A program made the position numbers and the translations under genes. Below the pieces are notes generated by a model, which made no database searches, was not told the origin of the DNA, and worked only from the letters and a program-made list of their open reading frames with translations. From an uncultured Paracoccaceae bacterium (GTDB lineage Bacteria; Pseudomonadota; Alphaproteobacteria; Rhodobacterales; Rhodobacteraceae), in contig CANLYJ010000005.1 in NCBI GenBank assembly GCA_947495295.1, forward strand, positions 124,001 to 188,000: a stretch of 64,000 nt of DNA. The letters are read 5' to 3'. Within the stretch, counting starts at the first letter, position 1, and every line of letters begins with the position of its first letter. Shown here piece by piece: positions 16,611 through 27,316 of this stretch.

Positions 16611-19319
16611 ATGCTGGGTATCGGAACGATCGCGAAAAAGGTGTTTGGCACCCCTAATGACCGCAAGGTCAAATCGGTGCGCCCCCTTGTCGAAAAGATC
16701 AACGCGCTGGAAGCTGAATACGAGGCGCTGAGCGACGAAGGTATCAAAGAAAAAACCGAAAGCCTGGCACAACGGGCGATGAAAGGCGAAAACCTTGATG
16801 ATTTGCTGCCAGAGGCATTTGCCAACTGCCGCGAGGCGGCGAAACGGGCCCTTGGTTTGCGTGCCTTTGACACGCAGCTTATTGGCGGCATTTTTCTGCA
16901 TCAGGGCAATATTTCGGAAATGAAAACGGGTGAGGGTAAGACCCTCGTCGCGACCTTTCCGGCCTATCTGAATGCGCTGACCGGCAAGGGCGTGCATATC
17001 GTCACCGTCAACGATTATCTGGCCCGCCGCGATGCGGAATGGATGAGCAAGGTTTACGGCGCATTGGGTCTGACCACTGGCGTCGTTGTGCCGCAACAAC
17101 CCGATGATGAAAAAAAGGCGGCTTATGCCTGTGATGTGACCTATGCCACGAATAACGAGCTTGGCTTCGATTATCTGCGCGACAACATGAAATCCGAACT
17201 GGATCAGATGTATCAACGCCACCACAGCTTCGCCATCGTCGATGAGGTGGACAGCATCCTGATCGATGAGGCGCGGACCCCTCTGATCATTTCCGGCCCT
17301 GCCCAGGACCGTAGCGAAATGTACGCCAAGATTAACGAAATCGCGCCAGAGATTGATGACGCGCATTTCACGCTGGATGAAAAAACGCGGCAGGCCACCT
17401 TTACCGACGAAGGCAATGATTGGCTTGAAGAACGGCTTGCCCAGGTTGAACTGCTGCCCGAGGGACAGACGCTTTATGACCCAGAGAGCGCCACGTTGGT
17501 CCACCACGTCAATCAGGCGTTGCGAGCGCATAAGCTGTTCACCAAGGATAAAGACTACATCGTGCGCGATGATGAGGTCGTGCTGATCGACGAATTCACC
17601 GGCCGGATGATGGCGGGCCGTCGCCTGTCCGACGGTTTGCATCAGGCGATCGAGGCCAAGGAACATGTCTCGATCAAACCTGAAAACGTGACCCTCGCTT
17701 CTGTCACGTTCCAGAACTATTTCCGGCTATACGACAAGCTGTCCGGCATGACCGGTACGGCGCTGACCGAAGCCGAGGAATTCCAGCAGATTTATGGCTT
17801 GGGTGTCGTCGAAATTCCGACCAACCGTCCCATCGCCCGCGCCGATGACAACGATCAGGTCTACCGCACCGCCCGCGAGAAATTTGAAGGCGTGGTCGCC
17901 GAGATCAAGAATGCTCATGAAAACGGGCAACCGATCCTTGTGGGTACGACATCCATCGAAAAATCCGAACATCTTGCTAATCTACTTAAGGCTGAAGGGA
18001 TCACCTTCAACGTGCTCAACGCGCGCCTGCATGAACAAGAAGCGCAGATCATTGCGGACGCAGGTAAACTGGGCGCGGTGACCATCGCGACAAACATGGC
18101 GGGTCGTGGAACAGACATTCAGCTTGGTGGCAACGTCGAAATGCGCGTGCTGCAAGCCATGGCCGAAGATCCCGAGGCTGATCCAGAAGCATTGCGTAGC
18201 CGGATCGAAACTGAAGTTGCCGACGAAAAAGAAAAGGTGAAATCCGCCGGTGGTCTGTTTGTTTTGGCCACGGAACGGCATGAAAGTCGCCGGATCGACA
18301 ACCAGTTGCGCGGTCGCTCTGGTCGTCAAGGGGACCCGGGTCGCTCCTCGTTCTTCCTTTCGCTCGAAGACGATCTGATGCGCATCTTCGGGTCCGAACG
18401 GCTGGACAAGGTGTTGTCGGGGCTGGGGATGAAAGAGGGCGAAGCGATTGAACACCCATGGGTGAACAAATCGCTGGAACGCGCGCAGGCCAAGGTCGAA
18501 GGGCGCAACTTTGACATCCGCAAGCAGCTTTTGAAGTTCGACGATGTGATGAATGATCAGCGTAAGGTGATCTTTTCGCAGCGGCGCGAAATCATGGAAG
18601 CAACCGATCTTGGCGAAATCGTGCAGGACATGCGCCATCAGGTTATCGACGATCTCGTTGCAGACTATATGCCTGCGAAAACCTATGCAGATCAATGGGA
18701 TACTGAAGGGCTCTATGCGGCGGTCATCCGTGACATCGGCGTTGATGCGCCAGTGATGGAGTGGGCCGAGGAAGAAGGCGTTGATGATGAAGCCATGCGC
18801 GAAAGGCTGGAAGAGGCCTCTGACGCATTCATGGCAGAGAAGGCCGAAGCCTTCGGTCCGGAAACCATGCGGAATATTGAAAAGCAACTGTTGTTGCAGA
18901 CGATTGATGCGAAATGGCGCGAACACTTGCTGACGCTGGAACATCTGCGGTCGGTCGTTGGGTTCCGCGGCTATGCGCAACGTGACCCGCTGAACGAATA
19001 CAAGACAGAAGGGTTCCAACTGTTTGAACGGCTTTTGGATGGGCTGCGCGTAGATGTATCGCAAAAGCTTGGCCAGATTCGTCCGATGTCGGAAGAAGAA
19101 CAATCCGCCCTGATCGCGCAGCTACGAGAACAGCAAGAGCAGGCGGCCAAGTTAGCGGCCCCGGCCCCAGCGGCGGCGCCAAGCCTGGACAAGCCGAATG
19201 CGCCAAAGGAAGGGTTCGATGAAAACGACCCCAAAACGTGGGGCAACCCGGGGCGAAATGACAGCTGCCCATGTGGATCTGGCAAGAAGTTCAAACATTG
19301 CCACGGGCGGCTTGCCTGA
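16611..19319 (+). CDS. secA: preprotein translocase ATPase SecA
   Basis: 902 residues from the ATG at 16611, chosen because it has GGAG six bases upstream and gives the standard start [13 protein letters not shown]; an ATG at 16575 would add an atypical leader. Walker A is GEGKT at 107-111, followed by the DEAD motif DEVDS, preprotein cross-linking domain, helicase-like second domain ([15 protein letters not shown]), scaffold and a C-terminal SEC-C zinc motif ([14 protein letters not shown]). SecA drives Sec-dependent export through SecYEG and binds SecB via the zinc motif. Confidence 0.98.
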   Translation: MLGIGTIAKKVFGTPNDRKVKSVRPLVEKINALEAEYEALSDEGIKEKTESLAQRAMKGENLDDLLPEAFANCREAAKRALGLRAFDTQLIGGIFLHQGNISEMKTGEGKTLVATFPAYLNALTGKGVHIVTVNDYLARRDAEWMSKVYGALGLTTGVVVPQQPDDEKKAAYACDVTYATNNELGFDYLRDNMKSELDQMYQRHHSFAIVDEVDSILIDEARTPLIISGPAQDRSEMYAKINEIAPEIDDAHFTLDEKTRQATFTDEGNDWLEERLAQVELLPEGQTLYDPESATLVHHVNQALRAHKLFTKDKDYIVRDDEVVLIDEFTGRMMAGRRLSDGLHQAIEAKEHVSIKPENVTLASVTFQNYFRLYDKLSGMTGTALTEAEEFQQIYGLGVVEIPTNRPIARADDNDQVYRTAREKFEGVVAEIKNAHENGQPILVGTTSIEKSEHLANLLKAEGITFNVLNARLHEQEAQIIADAGKLGAVTIATNMAGRGTDIQLGGNVEMRVLQAMAEDPEADPEALRSRIETEVADEKEKVKSAGGLFVLATERHESRRIDNQLRGRSGRQGDPGRSSFFLSLEDDLMRIFGSERLDKVLSGLGMKEGEAIEHPWVNKSLERAQAKVEGRNFDIRKQLLKFDDVMNDQRKVIFSQRREIMEATDLGEIVQDMRHQVIDDLVADYMPAKTYADQWDTEGLYAAVIRDIGVDAPVMEWAEEEGVDDEAMRERLEEASDAFMAEKAEAFGPETMRNIEKQLLLQTIDAKWREHLLTLEHLRSVVGFRGYAQRDPLNEYKTEGFQLFERLLDGLRVDVSQKLGQIRPMSEEEQSALIAQLREQQEQAAKLAAPAPAAAPSLDKPNAPKEGFDENDPKTWGNPGRNDSCPCGSGKKFKHCHGRLA

Positions 19320-19424
19320 AACTTGACATAATTGGGTCACCGTAAGGCCCAGTACCGGTCCTGCTGAAGACACCGTTTCTTGGAACACCCGATAGTTGAA
19401 CTGGGTAGGCGAAGGAGACCGGGG

Positions 19425-20420
19425 ATGGCTCTTACGCGCAAACTCGCTTTTGCGATTTTGGCAGCGGCAATGGTATTGGGCGTTGGTTTGTTGTTGCAAA
19501 ACGGCAGCCAGGCCAACGAACGGGCCGTCCGAAAGGCCAGCCAGCCAACCGCCAGCTACGTGAATGGTGTGATGATGGCGCGGGATGCGTCGGGGAACGC
19601 TGTCTTTGGGGTGCCAGAAGCCGTTGGCGCGCCCAAGTCGATGCCAATTGCCAACATCCAGACCGTGGCCGCCGTCGATACCCAGTTTCAAGAGATGGAA
19701 GCCCCCCGGATTGGTTTTGTTCCCGGCTCTCCACTTGATGGCTGTAAGTCAGTGCTTTCGGCGACACAGCAGCTTGCCGCGATGGTGCAGTTGAACATTC
19801 AGTCGCCCTGCCACACCGATGCTGATTTTGTCGTGTGGCATCAGGGTATGGCCTTTTCGGGTCGCACCGATGCTGACGGGAATGCGACCGTCAGGACGCC
19901 GGCATTGGACCCGAACGCCACATTCACCGTGACCTTTGACAATATAGAAGCGGCGCGCGTGACTTTGATGGTGGTTGATGCGTTGGAATATGACCGGGCC
20001 GTTCTGCAATGGCGCGGGAACAACAATCTGCAACTCCACGCGCTTGAATTTGGGGCGACCTTTGGTGACCCCGGCCATATCTGGTCGGCGTCAACGCAAA
20101 GCCCCGAATTGGCGCAGCAGGGGGAACGCGGGTTCATGATGCGTTTGGGAACCTCGGACGCGCAACTGCCCTACTGGGCCGAGATTTACACATTCCCAGC
20201 CGGTTTGATGAACCGCGATGGCCTTGTAGCGTTGCAGGTCGGTGCGACCGTCACAGATAACAACTGCGGCCGCGATGTCGATGCTGTCGGTATTCAGACA
20301 AACTCAGGGCGCCTTTTGGTATCGCAGGATTTGGCGGTGCGAATTCCATCTTGTGATGCGGAAGTACCTTCTGTCATTCACGCCAATATGTTTCGAACGC
20401 TTGTGGAAGGCTTGCAATAG
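19425..20420 (+). CDS. conserved exported protein of unknown function, downstream of secA
   Basis: 331 residues from the ATG at 19425, which has GAAGGAGA upstream; an earlier start at 19380 would place 15 basic residues before the signal segment. Residues ~5-23 (LAFAILAAAMVLGVGLLLQ) are a signal anchor or signal peptide, so the rest is periplasmic or surface-exposed. Cys pairs (CKSVLSA, SPCHTDAD, NNCGRD, PSCDAE) suggest disulfides. I recognise it only as the kind of protein often found after secA in Rhodobacterales and sometimes labelled translocase by position; no enzymatic domain is visible. It is convergent with radC, 18 bases away. Confidence 0.75.
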   Translation: MALTRKLAFAILAAAMVLGVGLLLQNGSQANERAVRKASQPTASYVNGVMMARDASGNAVFGVPEAVGAPKSMPIANIQTVAAVDTQFQEMEAPRIGFVPGSPLDGCKSVLSATQQLAAMVQLNIQSPCHTDADFVVWHQGMAFSGRTDADGNATVRTPALDPNATFTVTFDNIEAARVTLMVVDALEYDRAVLQWRGNNNLQLHALEFGATFGDPGHIWSASTQSPELAQQGERGFMMRLGTSDAQLPYWAEIYTFPAGLMNRDGLVALQVGATVTDNNCGRDVDAVGIQTNSGRLLVSQDLAVRIPSCDAEVPSVIHANMFRTLVEGLQ

Positions 20421-20438
20421 ACAAGGCCGAGAAGCGAA

Positions 20439-21197
20439 TTAGCACATCAAGCCTTGTGATCGGAAACTCAGCTCGCAGGATTTTCCGATAATCAGATGGT
20501 CATGCACGGTGATGCCCAGTGCCCTTGCCGCGTCATCGATCTGGTGTGTCATATCAATATCGGCCTGTGACGGCGTCGGATCACCAGACGGATGATTATG
20601 TACAAGGATGATGGACGTGGCATTGAGTTCCAACGCTCGTTTTACAACCTCGCGCGGATATACCGGGACGTGGTCCACCGTGCCGCGCGCCTGTTCTTCA
20701 TCAGCGATCAGAACATTCTTGGTATCCAGATAAAGAATGCGAAACTGTTCGGTGTCACGATGTGCCATAACGGTGTGGCAGTAATCTAGCAGCGCCTGCC
20801 AACTGGACACGACATGCCGCTGCATAACCTTTGCACGGGCCAGCCTGTGGGCTGCTGCCTCGACCACTTTCAGTTCAACAACGACTGCGTGACCAACGCC
20901 CTTCACCTCGGTCAATTGGGATAGGGGCGCGGATAGAACGCGGTTGAAGTCACCAAACCGGTCCAGCAAATCACGGGCGAGCGGTTTGACATCTTGCCGG
21001 GGAATGGCGCGAAACAGGATAAGTTCCAGCAGTTCATAATCCGGCATGGCAACTGCGCCACCCGTCATGAACCGTTCGCGCAGCCGCTTGCGATGATCAC
21101 GCATATAGGATGGGGTACGCCCCTTGGGCAGGGCGGGCACCGCAACAACATCGTCATGATCAGCAAAAAGCGACCGAGTTTCGGAAAAGTTACTCAT
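20439..21197 (-). CDS. radC: RadC-family JAB/MPN-domain protein
   Basis: 252 residues: an N-terminal helix-hairpin-helix-like UPF0758 region (~25-110, [20 protein letters not shown]) and a C-terminal JAB1/MPN domain with the JAMM zinc motif [18 protein letters not shown] near 200-217. The family was named for DNA repair, but that role is disputed; a metal-dependent hydrolase function is predicted and not defined. It stands alone between dnaJ and the exported protein gene. Confidence 0.9.
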   Translation of the reverse strand: MSNFSETRSLFADHDDVVAVPALPKGRTPSYMRDHRKRLRERFMTGGAVAMPDYELLELILFRAIPRQDVKPLARDLLDRFGDFNRVLSAPLSQLTEVKGVGHAVVVELKVVEAAAHRLARAKVMQRHVVSSWQALLDYCHTVMAHRDTEQFRILYLDTKNVLIADEEQARGTVDHVPVYPREVVKRALELNATSIILVHNHPSGDPTPSQADIDMTHQIDDAARALGITVHDHLIIGKSCELSFRSQGLMC

Positions 21198-21262
21198 ACA
21201 AATAACTTTGCCGCGTTCTTGGTTACCATGCCGTTAAGCCATGTAGCAAAACGCCCTAACTG

Positions 21263-22402
21263 TCAGCTTTTCATACTGTCCCAGAAGCTTTTGACAGATT
21301 TGAAGAAACTGGAGCCTTGCGGGTTGTTATCTTCGCTGAGCTTATCGAATTCCTTGAGGATCTCGCGTTGCCGGGATGTCAGTTTGACGGGTGTTTCAAC
21401 CGCCAACTCGATGAACATGTCCCCCGTACCACCACCACGCAGGGCCGGCATACCTTTGCCGCGCAAGCGCATTTGCCGACCGGATTGCGAGCCTTCGGGC
21501 ACTTTCACCCGACTGCGGCCACCATCAATCGTGGGCACTTCAATCTCACCGCCCAAGGCTGCCGTCGCGATTGAGACGGGCACCCGGCAGAACAGATTTG
21601 TGCTATCGCGTTCGAACAACGCGTGATCGTTAACCTCGATAAAGATATAAAGATCACCGGTTGGGCCGCCTCGCATCCCGGCTTCGCCTTCGCCTGCCAG
21701 GCGGATGCGCGTGCCGGTTTCAACACCCGCAGGGATGTTGACGGATAGCGACTTTTCCTTTTCGACGCGACCCTGCCCGTGGCAAGTGTTGCATGGGTTC
21801 TTGATGGTCTGGCCGATACCCGAACATGTCGGGCAGGTGCGTTCGACGGTAAAGAAACCCTGCTGTGCGCGGACCTTGCCCATGCCGGAACATGTCGGGC
21901 AGGTTTGCGGTTCGGATCCACCTTCAGCACCTGTGCCGCTGCAAGCATCACACGCCACGGCTGTTGGCACGGTGATGGTCTTTTGCAGCCCAGCAAAGGC
22001 GTCCTCCAGCTTGATCCGCAAGTTATAACGCAGGTCGTTGCCGCGCTGGGCTCCGCCCCGACGGCCACCGCCGCCACGACCGCCCATGAAATCGCCGAAC
22101 AGATCGTCAAAGACGTCCGAAAACGCGCTGGCAAAGTCACCCTGCTGCCCGCGTGGTCCACCCCCGCCCATGCCGTTTTCAAACGCGGCGTGGCCATAGC
22201 GGTCATAGGCGGCTTTCTTGTTGTCGTCTTTCAGAACCTCGTAAGCTTCGTTCGCCTCTTTGAACTGGGCTTCGGCGTCAGGGTTGTCAGAATTTCGGTC
22301 GGGGTGAAGCTCCTTCGCCTTTTGGCGATAGGCTTTCTTGATTGCAGCGGCATCTGCCCCTTTGGCGACCCCTAAAACATCGTAATAGTCACGTTTTGCC
22401 AT
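21263..22402 (-). CDS. dnaJ: chaperone protein DnaJ
   Basis: 379 residues with all type-I DnaJ parts: J domain with the HPD motif (LHPDRN, ~33-38), Gly/Phe-rich linker (~75-115), four zinc-binding CxxCxGxG repeats ([32 protein letters not shown], ~145-210), and C-terminal substrate-binding domains. DnaJ delivers unfolded clients to DnaK and stimulates its ATPase. It follows dnaK on the same strand, but a strong hairpin terminator separates them, so DnaJ is probably made at a lower level by read-through or from its own promoter. Confidence 0.98.
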   Translation of the reverse strand: MAKRDYYDVLGVAKGADAAAIKKAYRQKAKELHPDRNSDNPDAEAQFKEANEAYEVLKDDNKKAAYDRYGHAAFENGMGGGGPRGQQGDFASAFSDVFDDLFGDFMGGRGGGGRRGGAQRGNDLRYNLRIKLEDAFAGLQKTITVPTAVACDACSGTGAEGGSEPQTCPTCSGMGKVRAQQGFFTVERTCPTCSGIGQTIKNPCNTCHGQGRVEKEKSLSVNIPAGVETGTRIRLAGEGEAGMRGGPTGDLYIFIEVNDHALFERDSTNLFCRVPVSIATAALGGEIEVPTIDGGRSRVKVPEGSQSGRQMRLRGKGMPALRGGGTGDMFIELAVETPVKLTSRQREILKEFDKLSEDNNPQGSSFFKSVKSFWDSMKS

Positions 22403-22430
22403 GGTAATTTTCCCCTTGGGAAACGGAAAA

Positions 22431-22455
22431 GACCGGCCCGGTTCACGGGCCGGTC
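22431..22455 (-). terminator. intrinsic terminator/attenuator between dnaK and dnaJ
   Basis: A perfect 10-bp stem (GACCGGCCCG 22431-22440, CGGGCCGGTC 22446-22455) with a 5-nt loop is followed on the minus strand by TTTT (22427-22430). It lies 22 bases after the dnaK stop and ends 28 bases before the dnaJ ATG. Confidence 0.85.
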
Positions 22456-22477
22456 AAATTCCTAGCGGCGGGCCGCT

Positions 22478-24397
22478 TTAGTTGTCACGCTTTTCGTCGT
22501 CCAGATCTTCGAAATCGGCATCAAGGATGTCGTCATCGGCTTCATCTGCACCGCGTGCCTCGGGCTCTGCCTCGCCCTCTTCCTCCTGCTGTGACTTATA
22601 GATCGCTTCGCCCAGCTTCATGGCGGCTTCGGTCACGTTCTGGATACCAGATTTGATCTTGTCAGCCTTCGCATCGTCGGCTTCCAGATCGTCTTTCAGC
22701 GCAGCAATCGCCAGTTCGATAGCTTCGATCGTGGTTGGATCAACCTTGTCGGCATGCTCTTCCATCGACTTTTCGGTCGAGTGGATCAGGCTTTCAGCCT
22801 GGTTCTTGGCATCCACCAACTCGCGGCGTTCCTTGTCTGCCTCGGCATTCGCCTCGGCATCCTGGACCATTGCTTCGATATCCTCGTCCGACAGACCGCC
22901 AGAAGCCTGAATCGTGATCTTTTGTTCTTTGCCAGTGCCCTTGTCCTTGGCACCCACTTCAACGATGCCGTTGGCGTCGATATCGAAAGTCACCTCGATT
23001 TGCGGCATGCCGCGTGGGGCTGGTGGAATATCCTCAAGGTTGAACTGGCCTAACATCTTGTTGTCAGCAGCCATCTCACGCTCACCCTGGAACACGCGCA
23101 GCGTCACGGCGTTCTGGTTGTCCTCAGCGGTCGAAAAGACTTGAGATTTTTTGGTCGGGATCGTTGTGTTCCGGTCGATCAGGCGGGTGAAGACACCGCC
23201 AAGTGTTTCGATACCCAAGGACAGTGGTGTCACGTCCAACAAAACGACGTCTTTCACGTCACCTTGCAGAACACCGGCCTGAATAGCGGCGCCCATGGCA
23301 ACAACTTCGTCAGGGTTCACGCCCTGGTGTGCTTCCTTACCAAAGAATTTGGCGACCTCTTCCTTTACCTTGGGCATCCGGGTCATACCGCCGACAAGGA
23401 CAACCTCATCAATGTCGTTGACCGAAAGGCCCGCGTCTTTGATCGCTTCCTTGCACGGTTTGATAGAGTTCTTGATCAGGTCGCTGACAAGGCTTTCCAG
23501 CTTCGCACGGGTCAGTTTCATGACCATGTGCAGCGGCTGCCCGTTTGATCCCATCGAGATAAACGGCTGGTTGATTTCAGTGCTGGAAGAAGAAGACAAT
23601 TCGATCTTCGCCTTCTCAGCAGCTTCCTTCAAACGCTGCAGCGCCATCTTGTCTTTGGTCAGATCGACAGAGTTCTCTTTTTTGAACTCATCGGCCAGGT
23701 AGTTGACGATGCGCATGTCAAAGTCTTCACCACCAAGGAACGTATCCCCGTTGGTGGATTTCACTTCGAACAACCCGTCGTCGATTTCCAGGATGGTGAC
23801 GTCGAATGTACCGCCGCCAAGGTCATAAACGGCGATGGTCTTGCTGTCTTTCTTGTCGAGACCGTAGGCCAGTGCAGCAGCTGTTGGTTCGTTGATAATC
23901 CGCAAAACCTCAAGGCCAGCAATCTTGCCTGCGTCCTTGGTCGCCTGACGCTGGGCGTCGTTGAAATAGGCAGGAACTGTGATGACCGCTTGAGTCACGT
24001 CTTCGCCAAGATAGCTCTCGGCGGTTTCTTTCATCTTGCCAAGGATAAAGGCAGAAATCTGGCTTGGAGAGTATTTCTCACCCTTGCTTTCGACCCATGC
24101 ATCGCCATTGCCGCCATCGACAATGTTGAATGGCATGTTCTTTTTCTCTTTGGACAGGTCCTTGTCGTCGAACCGACGACCGATCAGACGCTTCACAGCA
24201 AAGATGGTGTTTTCAGGGTTGGTGACGGCCTGACGTTTTGCAGGTTGGCCAACAAGGCGTTCGTCGTCGGTGAATGCCACGATAGATGGCGTTGTACGCG
24301 CACCTTCGGCGTTTTCAACAACGCGTGGTTTGGAGCCATCCATGATGGCGATACAAGAATTGGTCGTTCCCAGGTCGATCCCGATAACTTTGGACAT
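22478..24397 (-). CDS. dnaK: molecular chaperone DnaK (Hsp70)
   Basis: 639 residues from the ATG at 24397, which has GAGGGA upstream and gives [15 protein letters not shown]; a TTG two codons earlier is a poorer start. Actin-like ATPase domain ~1-385 ([22 protein letters not shown]), linker [11 protein letters not shown], substrate-binding domain ~390-510 and helical lid, ending with an acidic [10 protein letters not shown] tail. DnaK folds and protects proteins with DnaJ and GrpE; grpE is not in this window. A heat-shock-type promoter lies upstream. Confidence 0.98.
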   Translation of the reverse strand: MSKVIGIDLGTTNSCIAIMDGSKPRVVENAEGARTTPSIVAFTDDERLVGQPAKRQAVTNPENTIFAVKRLIGRRFDDKDLSKEKKNMPFNIVDGGNGDAWVESKGEKYSPSQISAFILGKMKETAESYLGEDVTQAVITVPAYFNDAQRQATKDAGKIAGLEVLRIINEPTAAALAYGLDKKDSKTIAVYDLGGGTFDVTILEIDDGLFEVKSTNGDTFLGGEDFDMRIVNYLADEFKKENSVDLTKDKMALQRLKEAAEKAKIELSSSSSTEINQPFISMGSNGQPLHMVMKLTRAKLESLVSDLIKNSIKPCKEAIKDAGLSVNDIDEVVLVGGMTRMPKVKEEVAKFFGKEAHQGVNPDEVVAMGAAIQAGVLQGDVKDVVLLDVTPLSLGIETLGGVFTRLIDRNTTIPTKKSQVFSTAEDNQNAVTLRVFQGEREMAADNKMLGQFNLEDIPPAPRGMPQIEVTFDIDANGIVEVGAKDKGTGKEQKITIQASGGLSDEDIEAMVQDAEANAEADKERRELVDAKNQAESLIHSTEKSMEEHADKVDPTTIEAIELAIAALKDDLEADDAKADKIKSGIQNVTEAAMKLGEAIYKSQQEEEGEAEPEARGADEADDDILDADFEDLDDEKRDN

Positions 24398-24506
24398 TTT
24401 CAAATCCCTCTACTTTAGGCGGTTTGAGTTGCGCGAACCCATTTTGGCACTCGCGCCAGTTACATGAGTCTGATCAGGGGTTTAGCCCTGAACAATTATC
24501 TTGGCG

Positions 24507-24535
24507 TATATAGGGATGCGAAATGGGGCCTGCAA
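24507..24535 (-). promoter_or_regulatory. dnaK: candidate sigma-32 (RpoH) promoter of dnaK
   Basis: On the minus strand, TTGCAG (24530-24535) is followed after 14 bases by CCCTATATA (24507-24515), resembling the alphaproteobacterial RpoH consensus CTTG-N-CYTAT. It is about 110 bp upstream of the dnaK ATG, a normal distance. I see no convincing CIRCE element here, which also points to RpoH control. Confidence 0.45.
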
Positions 24536-24612
24536 CCGCAGCTTCCATAGGAAATAGGGGAAAAAATCATATTTTTTGACGACATCGCGTCATGTATGTC
24601 TGTGACCTGTTG

Positions 24613-25434
24613 TTATCGACCGGCTGACCAGCTGGGCGATACATGCCGCTTTGTATAGAATTCGCCCATCATACCGACCAAAAGCAGGATCAGTGTGATT
24701 TTTAGTGTGTAGGCCCAGCTCGAAAAATGTGGGTTGTAATGCAGAAATACAAAGCCCCGCATCTGGTCAATAATGTGAAACAGCGGGTTCCAGTCAAACA
24801 GTGAGAGCTTTGACGCGGGCAATGTGTTTGCAACAAACATCTTGCCCGAGGCAATCATGTTGGCACGGATATAGATCGCCGAGCAGATACTGACAAAACC
24901 GGGGGCCCAGGGCTTCATCGCCAGAAATACGATTCCCACAGCGACCCCTGAAAACCATGCCAACAGGAACATGCCCATCGCCGCAACCGGCATGTCAATC
25001 GAGATCGGGGTAATGGCGATATGGTAGATCAACAGGATGATCAGCAGGGAAAAAAACTGAATATAAAGGCTGGATACGGCAGATGCGCTGATCGCAATGA
25101 TCGTGTTCATCGGCGCGTGTTGCATCATTGGTGATGCAGGGCCTTCGGAATTCAGCACGGCGCCAACCGCCTTGATATGCGTAATGTAAACGAAAATACC
25201 TGACATGATGTATAGCAGGAAATCGCCGCGTAGCGCCGCGCCGCGAATGCCCAGAAGCTCGAACATAATGAAAAAGGCAAAGACCAGCGTCAGTGCCTGC
25301 ACCATGTTCATCAACATGCCAACAACCGCATGCCGGTGCGATTGCCGGAGCGACCGCACGATTGAGAAATAGATCACCTCAAGCAGGCCAAAGGCGCCGC
25401 GCGCCTTGCTTGTCTTTGTGTTGGCCTGAAACAT
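24613..25434 (-). CDS. ABC-2 type polysaccharide export permease (KpsM/Wzm-like)
   Basis: 273 residues with about six membrane segments and a cytoplasmic N-terminus; the layout (IYFSIVRSLRQSHRHAVVGMLMNM, later FDWNPLFHIIDQMRGFVF) is typical of capsule/O-antigen ABC-2 permeases. It would move a lipid-linked glycan across the inner membrane with a KpsT/Wzt ATPase. No ATPase gene is adjacent, so the partner must be elsewhere. It is divergent from cysQ over a 125-bp gap and marks the edge of the surface-glycan cluster. Confidence 0.8.
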   Translation of the reverse strand: MFQANTKTSKARGAFGLLEVIYFSIVRSLRQSHRHAVVGMLMNMVQALTLVFAFFIMFELLGIRGAALRGDFLLYIMSGIFVYITHIKAVGAVLNSEGPASPMMQHAPMNTIIAISASAVSSLYIQFFSLLIILLIYHIAITPISIDMPVAAMGMFLLAWFSGVAVGIVFLAMKPWAPGFVSICSAIYIRANMIASGKMFVANTLPASKLSLFDWNPLFHIIDQMRGFVFLHYNPHFSSWAYTLKITLILLLVGMMGEFYTKRHVSPSWSAGR

Positions 25435-25559
25435 GAAAGATGACTTTCCGGCGTGCCGATCAGTGGCGGTTTAAGGGTTTGCTTGCTGTTCGCGTAAGCC
25501 CCGATCATAAGGGTGAAAACGCTGATTTTCAATGAATCCTGCAGGAGGCCCAAAAACAA

Positions 25560-26357
25560 ATGGACTTTGATCAACTGACCCAGGTCATACGCCGACTCGC
25601 GCTTCAGGCCGGTGATAAAATCATGGAAGTCTATCAGTCACCGGACTTCGATGTACGCGCTAAAAGTGACGACAGCCCTGTCACAGCGGCAGATGAGGCA
25701 GCGGATGCGATCATCAGTGCCGGTTTGCGGGCCGCTTTCCCGGATGTGCCGCTGGTCACCGAAGAGCAGGCCAGCACACACACCCAGTCAGTCAGCACCT
25801 TTCTGATCGTGGATCCGCTGGACGGCACCAAGGAATTCATCAAACGGCGCGGCGATTTCACGGTCAACATTGCCTATGTGGTTGACGGCAAACCCGTGCG
25901 TGGGGTGGTCTATGCCCCTGCGAAGGAACGGTTGTTCTATACCAATGCAGACGGTCAAACGGTTGAGGAAACAGGGCCTTTCGATAAAGAGGCTGCTGGT
26001 AGGCAGACCGCCTTGGCCGTGTCGACACCGGACAATGCTGCCTTGCTGGTCGTCGCCTCAAAGTCGCATCGGGATCAGGCGACCGATGACTACATTAACA
26101 AATACAACACTGCCGACATGAAAAGCGCGGGATCATCGCTGAAATTCTGCCTTGTCGCCACGGGGGAGGCTGACATTTATCCGCGCCTCGGGCGGACCAT
26201 GGAATGGGATACCGCTGCCGGGCATGCGGTTCTGGCAGGTGCTGGTGGGCAGGTCGTGCGCTTTGATGATCACAGCCCGCTGCAATATGGCAAACCGGGT
26301 TTCGAAAACCCGTTCTTCATCGCCTATTCCCCTGATGTAAAACTGCAAAACGCCTGA
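25560..26357 (+). CDS. cysQ: 3'(2'),5'-bisphosphate nucleotidase CysQ
   Basis: 265 residues of the inositol-monophosphatase superfamily with the metal-binding motifs TEEQ, DPLDGTKEF (~82-90) and EWDTAAGHAVL (~212-222). CysQ removes the 3'-phosphate from PAP, the by-product of PAPS-dependent sulfation and sulfate reduction. SD GGAGG is at 25543. It overlaps kdsB by one base (TGATG). Its place in a cluster that ends with a sulfotransferase suggests that it serves glycan sulfation by relieving PAP inhibition. Confidence 0.92.
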   Translation: MDFDQLTQVIRRLALQAGDKIMEVYQSPDFDVRAKSDDSPVTAADEAADAIISAGLRAAFPDVPLVTEEQASTHTQSVSTFLIVDPLDGTKEFIKRRGDFTVNIAYVVDGKPVRGVVYAPAKERLFYTNADGQTVEETGPFDKEAAGRQTALAVSTPDNAALLVVASKSHRDQATDDYINKYNTADMKSAGSSLKFCLVATGEADIYPRLGRTMEWDTAAGHAVLAGAGGQVVRFDDHSPLQYGKPGFENPFFIAYSPDVKLQNA

Positions 26358-27157
26358 TGTCAGTCCTAATCGTCATACCCGCCCGCTATGCATCGTCCCG
26401 GTATCCCGGCAAGCCTCTTGTCGCGCTCAGAGGGGCAACGGGTGAAAGCAAGACATTGATTCGACGATCCTGGGATGCGGCCATGGCCGTGCAAGGCGTG
26501 GACCGCGTCGTGGTTGCCACCGATGATAGCCGTATTCAGGACGCGGCCACCGCGTTTAGGGCCGAAGTTGTGATGACGTCGCCCGATTGTCAGAACGGGA
26601 CAGAACGCTGCGCAGAGGCGTTGCAAAAGCTAGGCGGCGATTTTGACATCGTGGTCAACCTGCAAGGCGACGCACCCCTGACCCCGGCATGGTTTATTGA
26701 GGACCTCGTCAAAGGCCTAGCGGCAAATCCGCAAGCGGCCGTCGCCACCCCGGTTTTGCGGGCGGACGGACGGGCGCTGAACGGGTTCCTTGCTGATCGG
26801 CGTGCAGGGCGCGTTGGTGGGACAACGGCGGTTTTTGGGGCGGATAACAACGCGCTCTATTTCTCCAAAGAGGTGATCCCATACACCAACAAGACCTATC
26901 AGGATGACGCCGACACCCCGGTATTTCACCATGTCGGTGTCTATGCATATAGGCCCGGGGCGTTGATGGATTATCCCGGCTGGACGGCTGGTTCACTTGA
27001 GGAATTGGAAGGTCTTGAACAGCTCCGGTTTCTGGAACGCGGGGTGCCCATGCTCTGCGTCGAAGTGGCCGCAAGGGGACGGCAATTCTGGGAACTCAAC
27101 AACCCCGAAGATGTGCCGCGCATCGAAGCCATGATGCAGGAAATGGGGATCACCTAG
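26357..27157 (+). CDS. kdsB: 3-deoxy-manno-octulosonate cytidylyltransferase
   Basis: 266 residues with the KdsB nucleotide-binding start VIPARYASSRYPGKPL, VATDD, NGTERCAEAL and VVNLQGDAPL (the usual sequence is GDEP). It activates Kdo as CMP-Kdo for lipid A-core synthesis or for the Kdo linker of capsules. A second KdsB copy often exists in capsule loci, so whether this is the housekeeping or the capsule copy is open; the setting among glycan genes favours surface polysaccharide. A putative promoter-bearing gap of 159 bp separates it from galU. Confidence 0.9.
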   Translation: MSVLIVIPARYASSRYPGKPLVALRGATGESKTLIRRSWDAAMAVQGVDRVVVATDDSRIQDAATAFRAEVVMTSPDCQNGTERCAEALQKLGGDFDIVVNLQGDAPLTPAWFIEDLVKGLAANPQAAVATPVLRADGRALNGFLADRRAGRVGGTTAVFGADNNALYFSKEVIPYTNKTYQDDADTPVFHHVGVYAYRPGALMDYPGWTAGSLEELEGLEQLRFLERGVPMLCVEVAARGRQFWELNNPEDVPRIEAMMQEMGIT

Positions 27158-27316
27158 ATCGAGCTTGTCAGAAGTTTCGATATGCGGTCCAAGTTTTACC
27201 GTGTTTTTGCAGACATGATGCCGTATTGTCTTGAATATTGTCAGAGAAATTTTGCAAAGAACTGTTGCATTGTTACGGGGCGCATTTTGAGCCCCCATCG
27301 TTAAGAGAGTTTGGAT

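Noticed and set aside
16578..17666. Long minus-strand open frame opposite secA
   Set aside because: Shadow frame created by high G+C codon use in secA; no start signal and no protein-like pattern.
17982..19103. Second long minus-strand frame opposite secA
   Set aside because: Same reason; it lies fully inside the helicase and scaffold coding region.
24404..24612. CIRCE (HrcA) element before dnaK
   Set aside because: Only one partial half-site (GGCACTC at 24446-24452) is present without the matching GAGTGC arm after nine bases.
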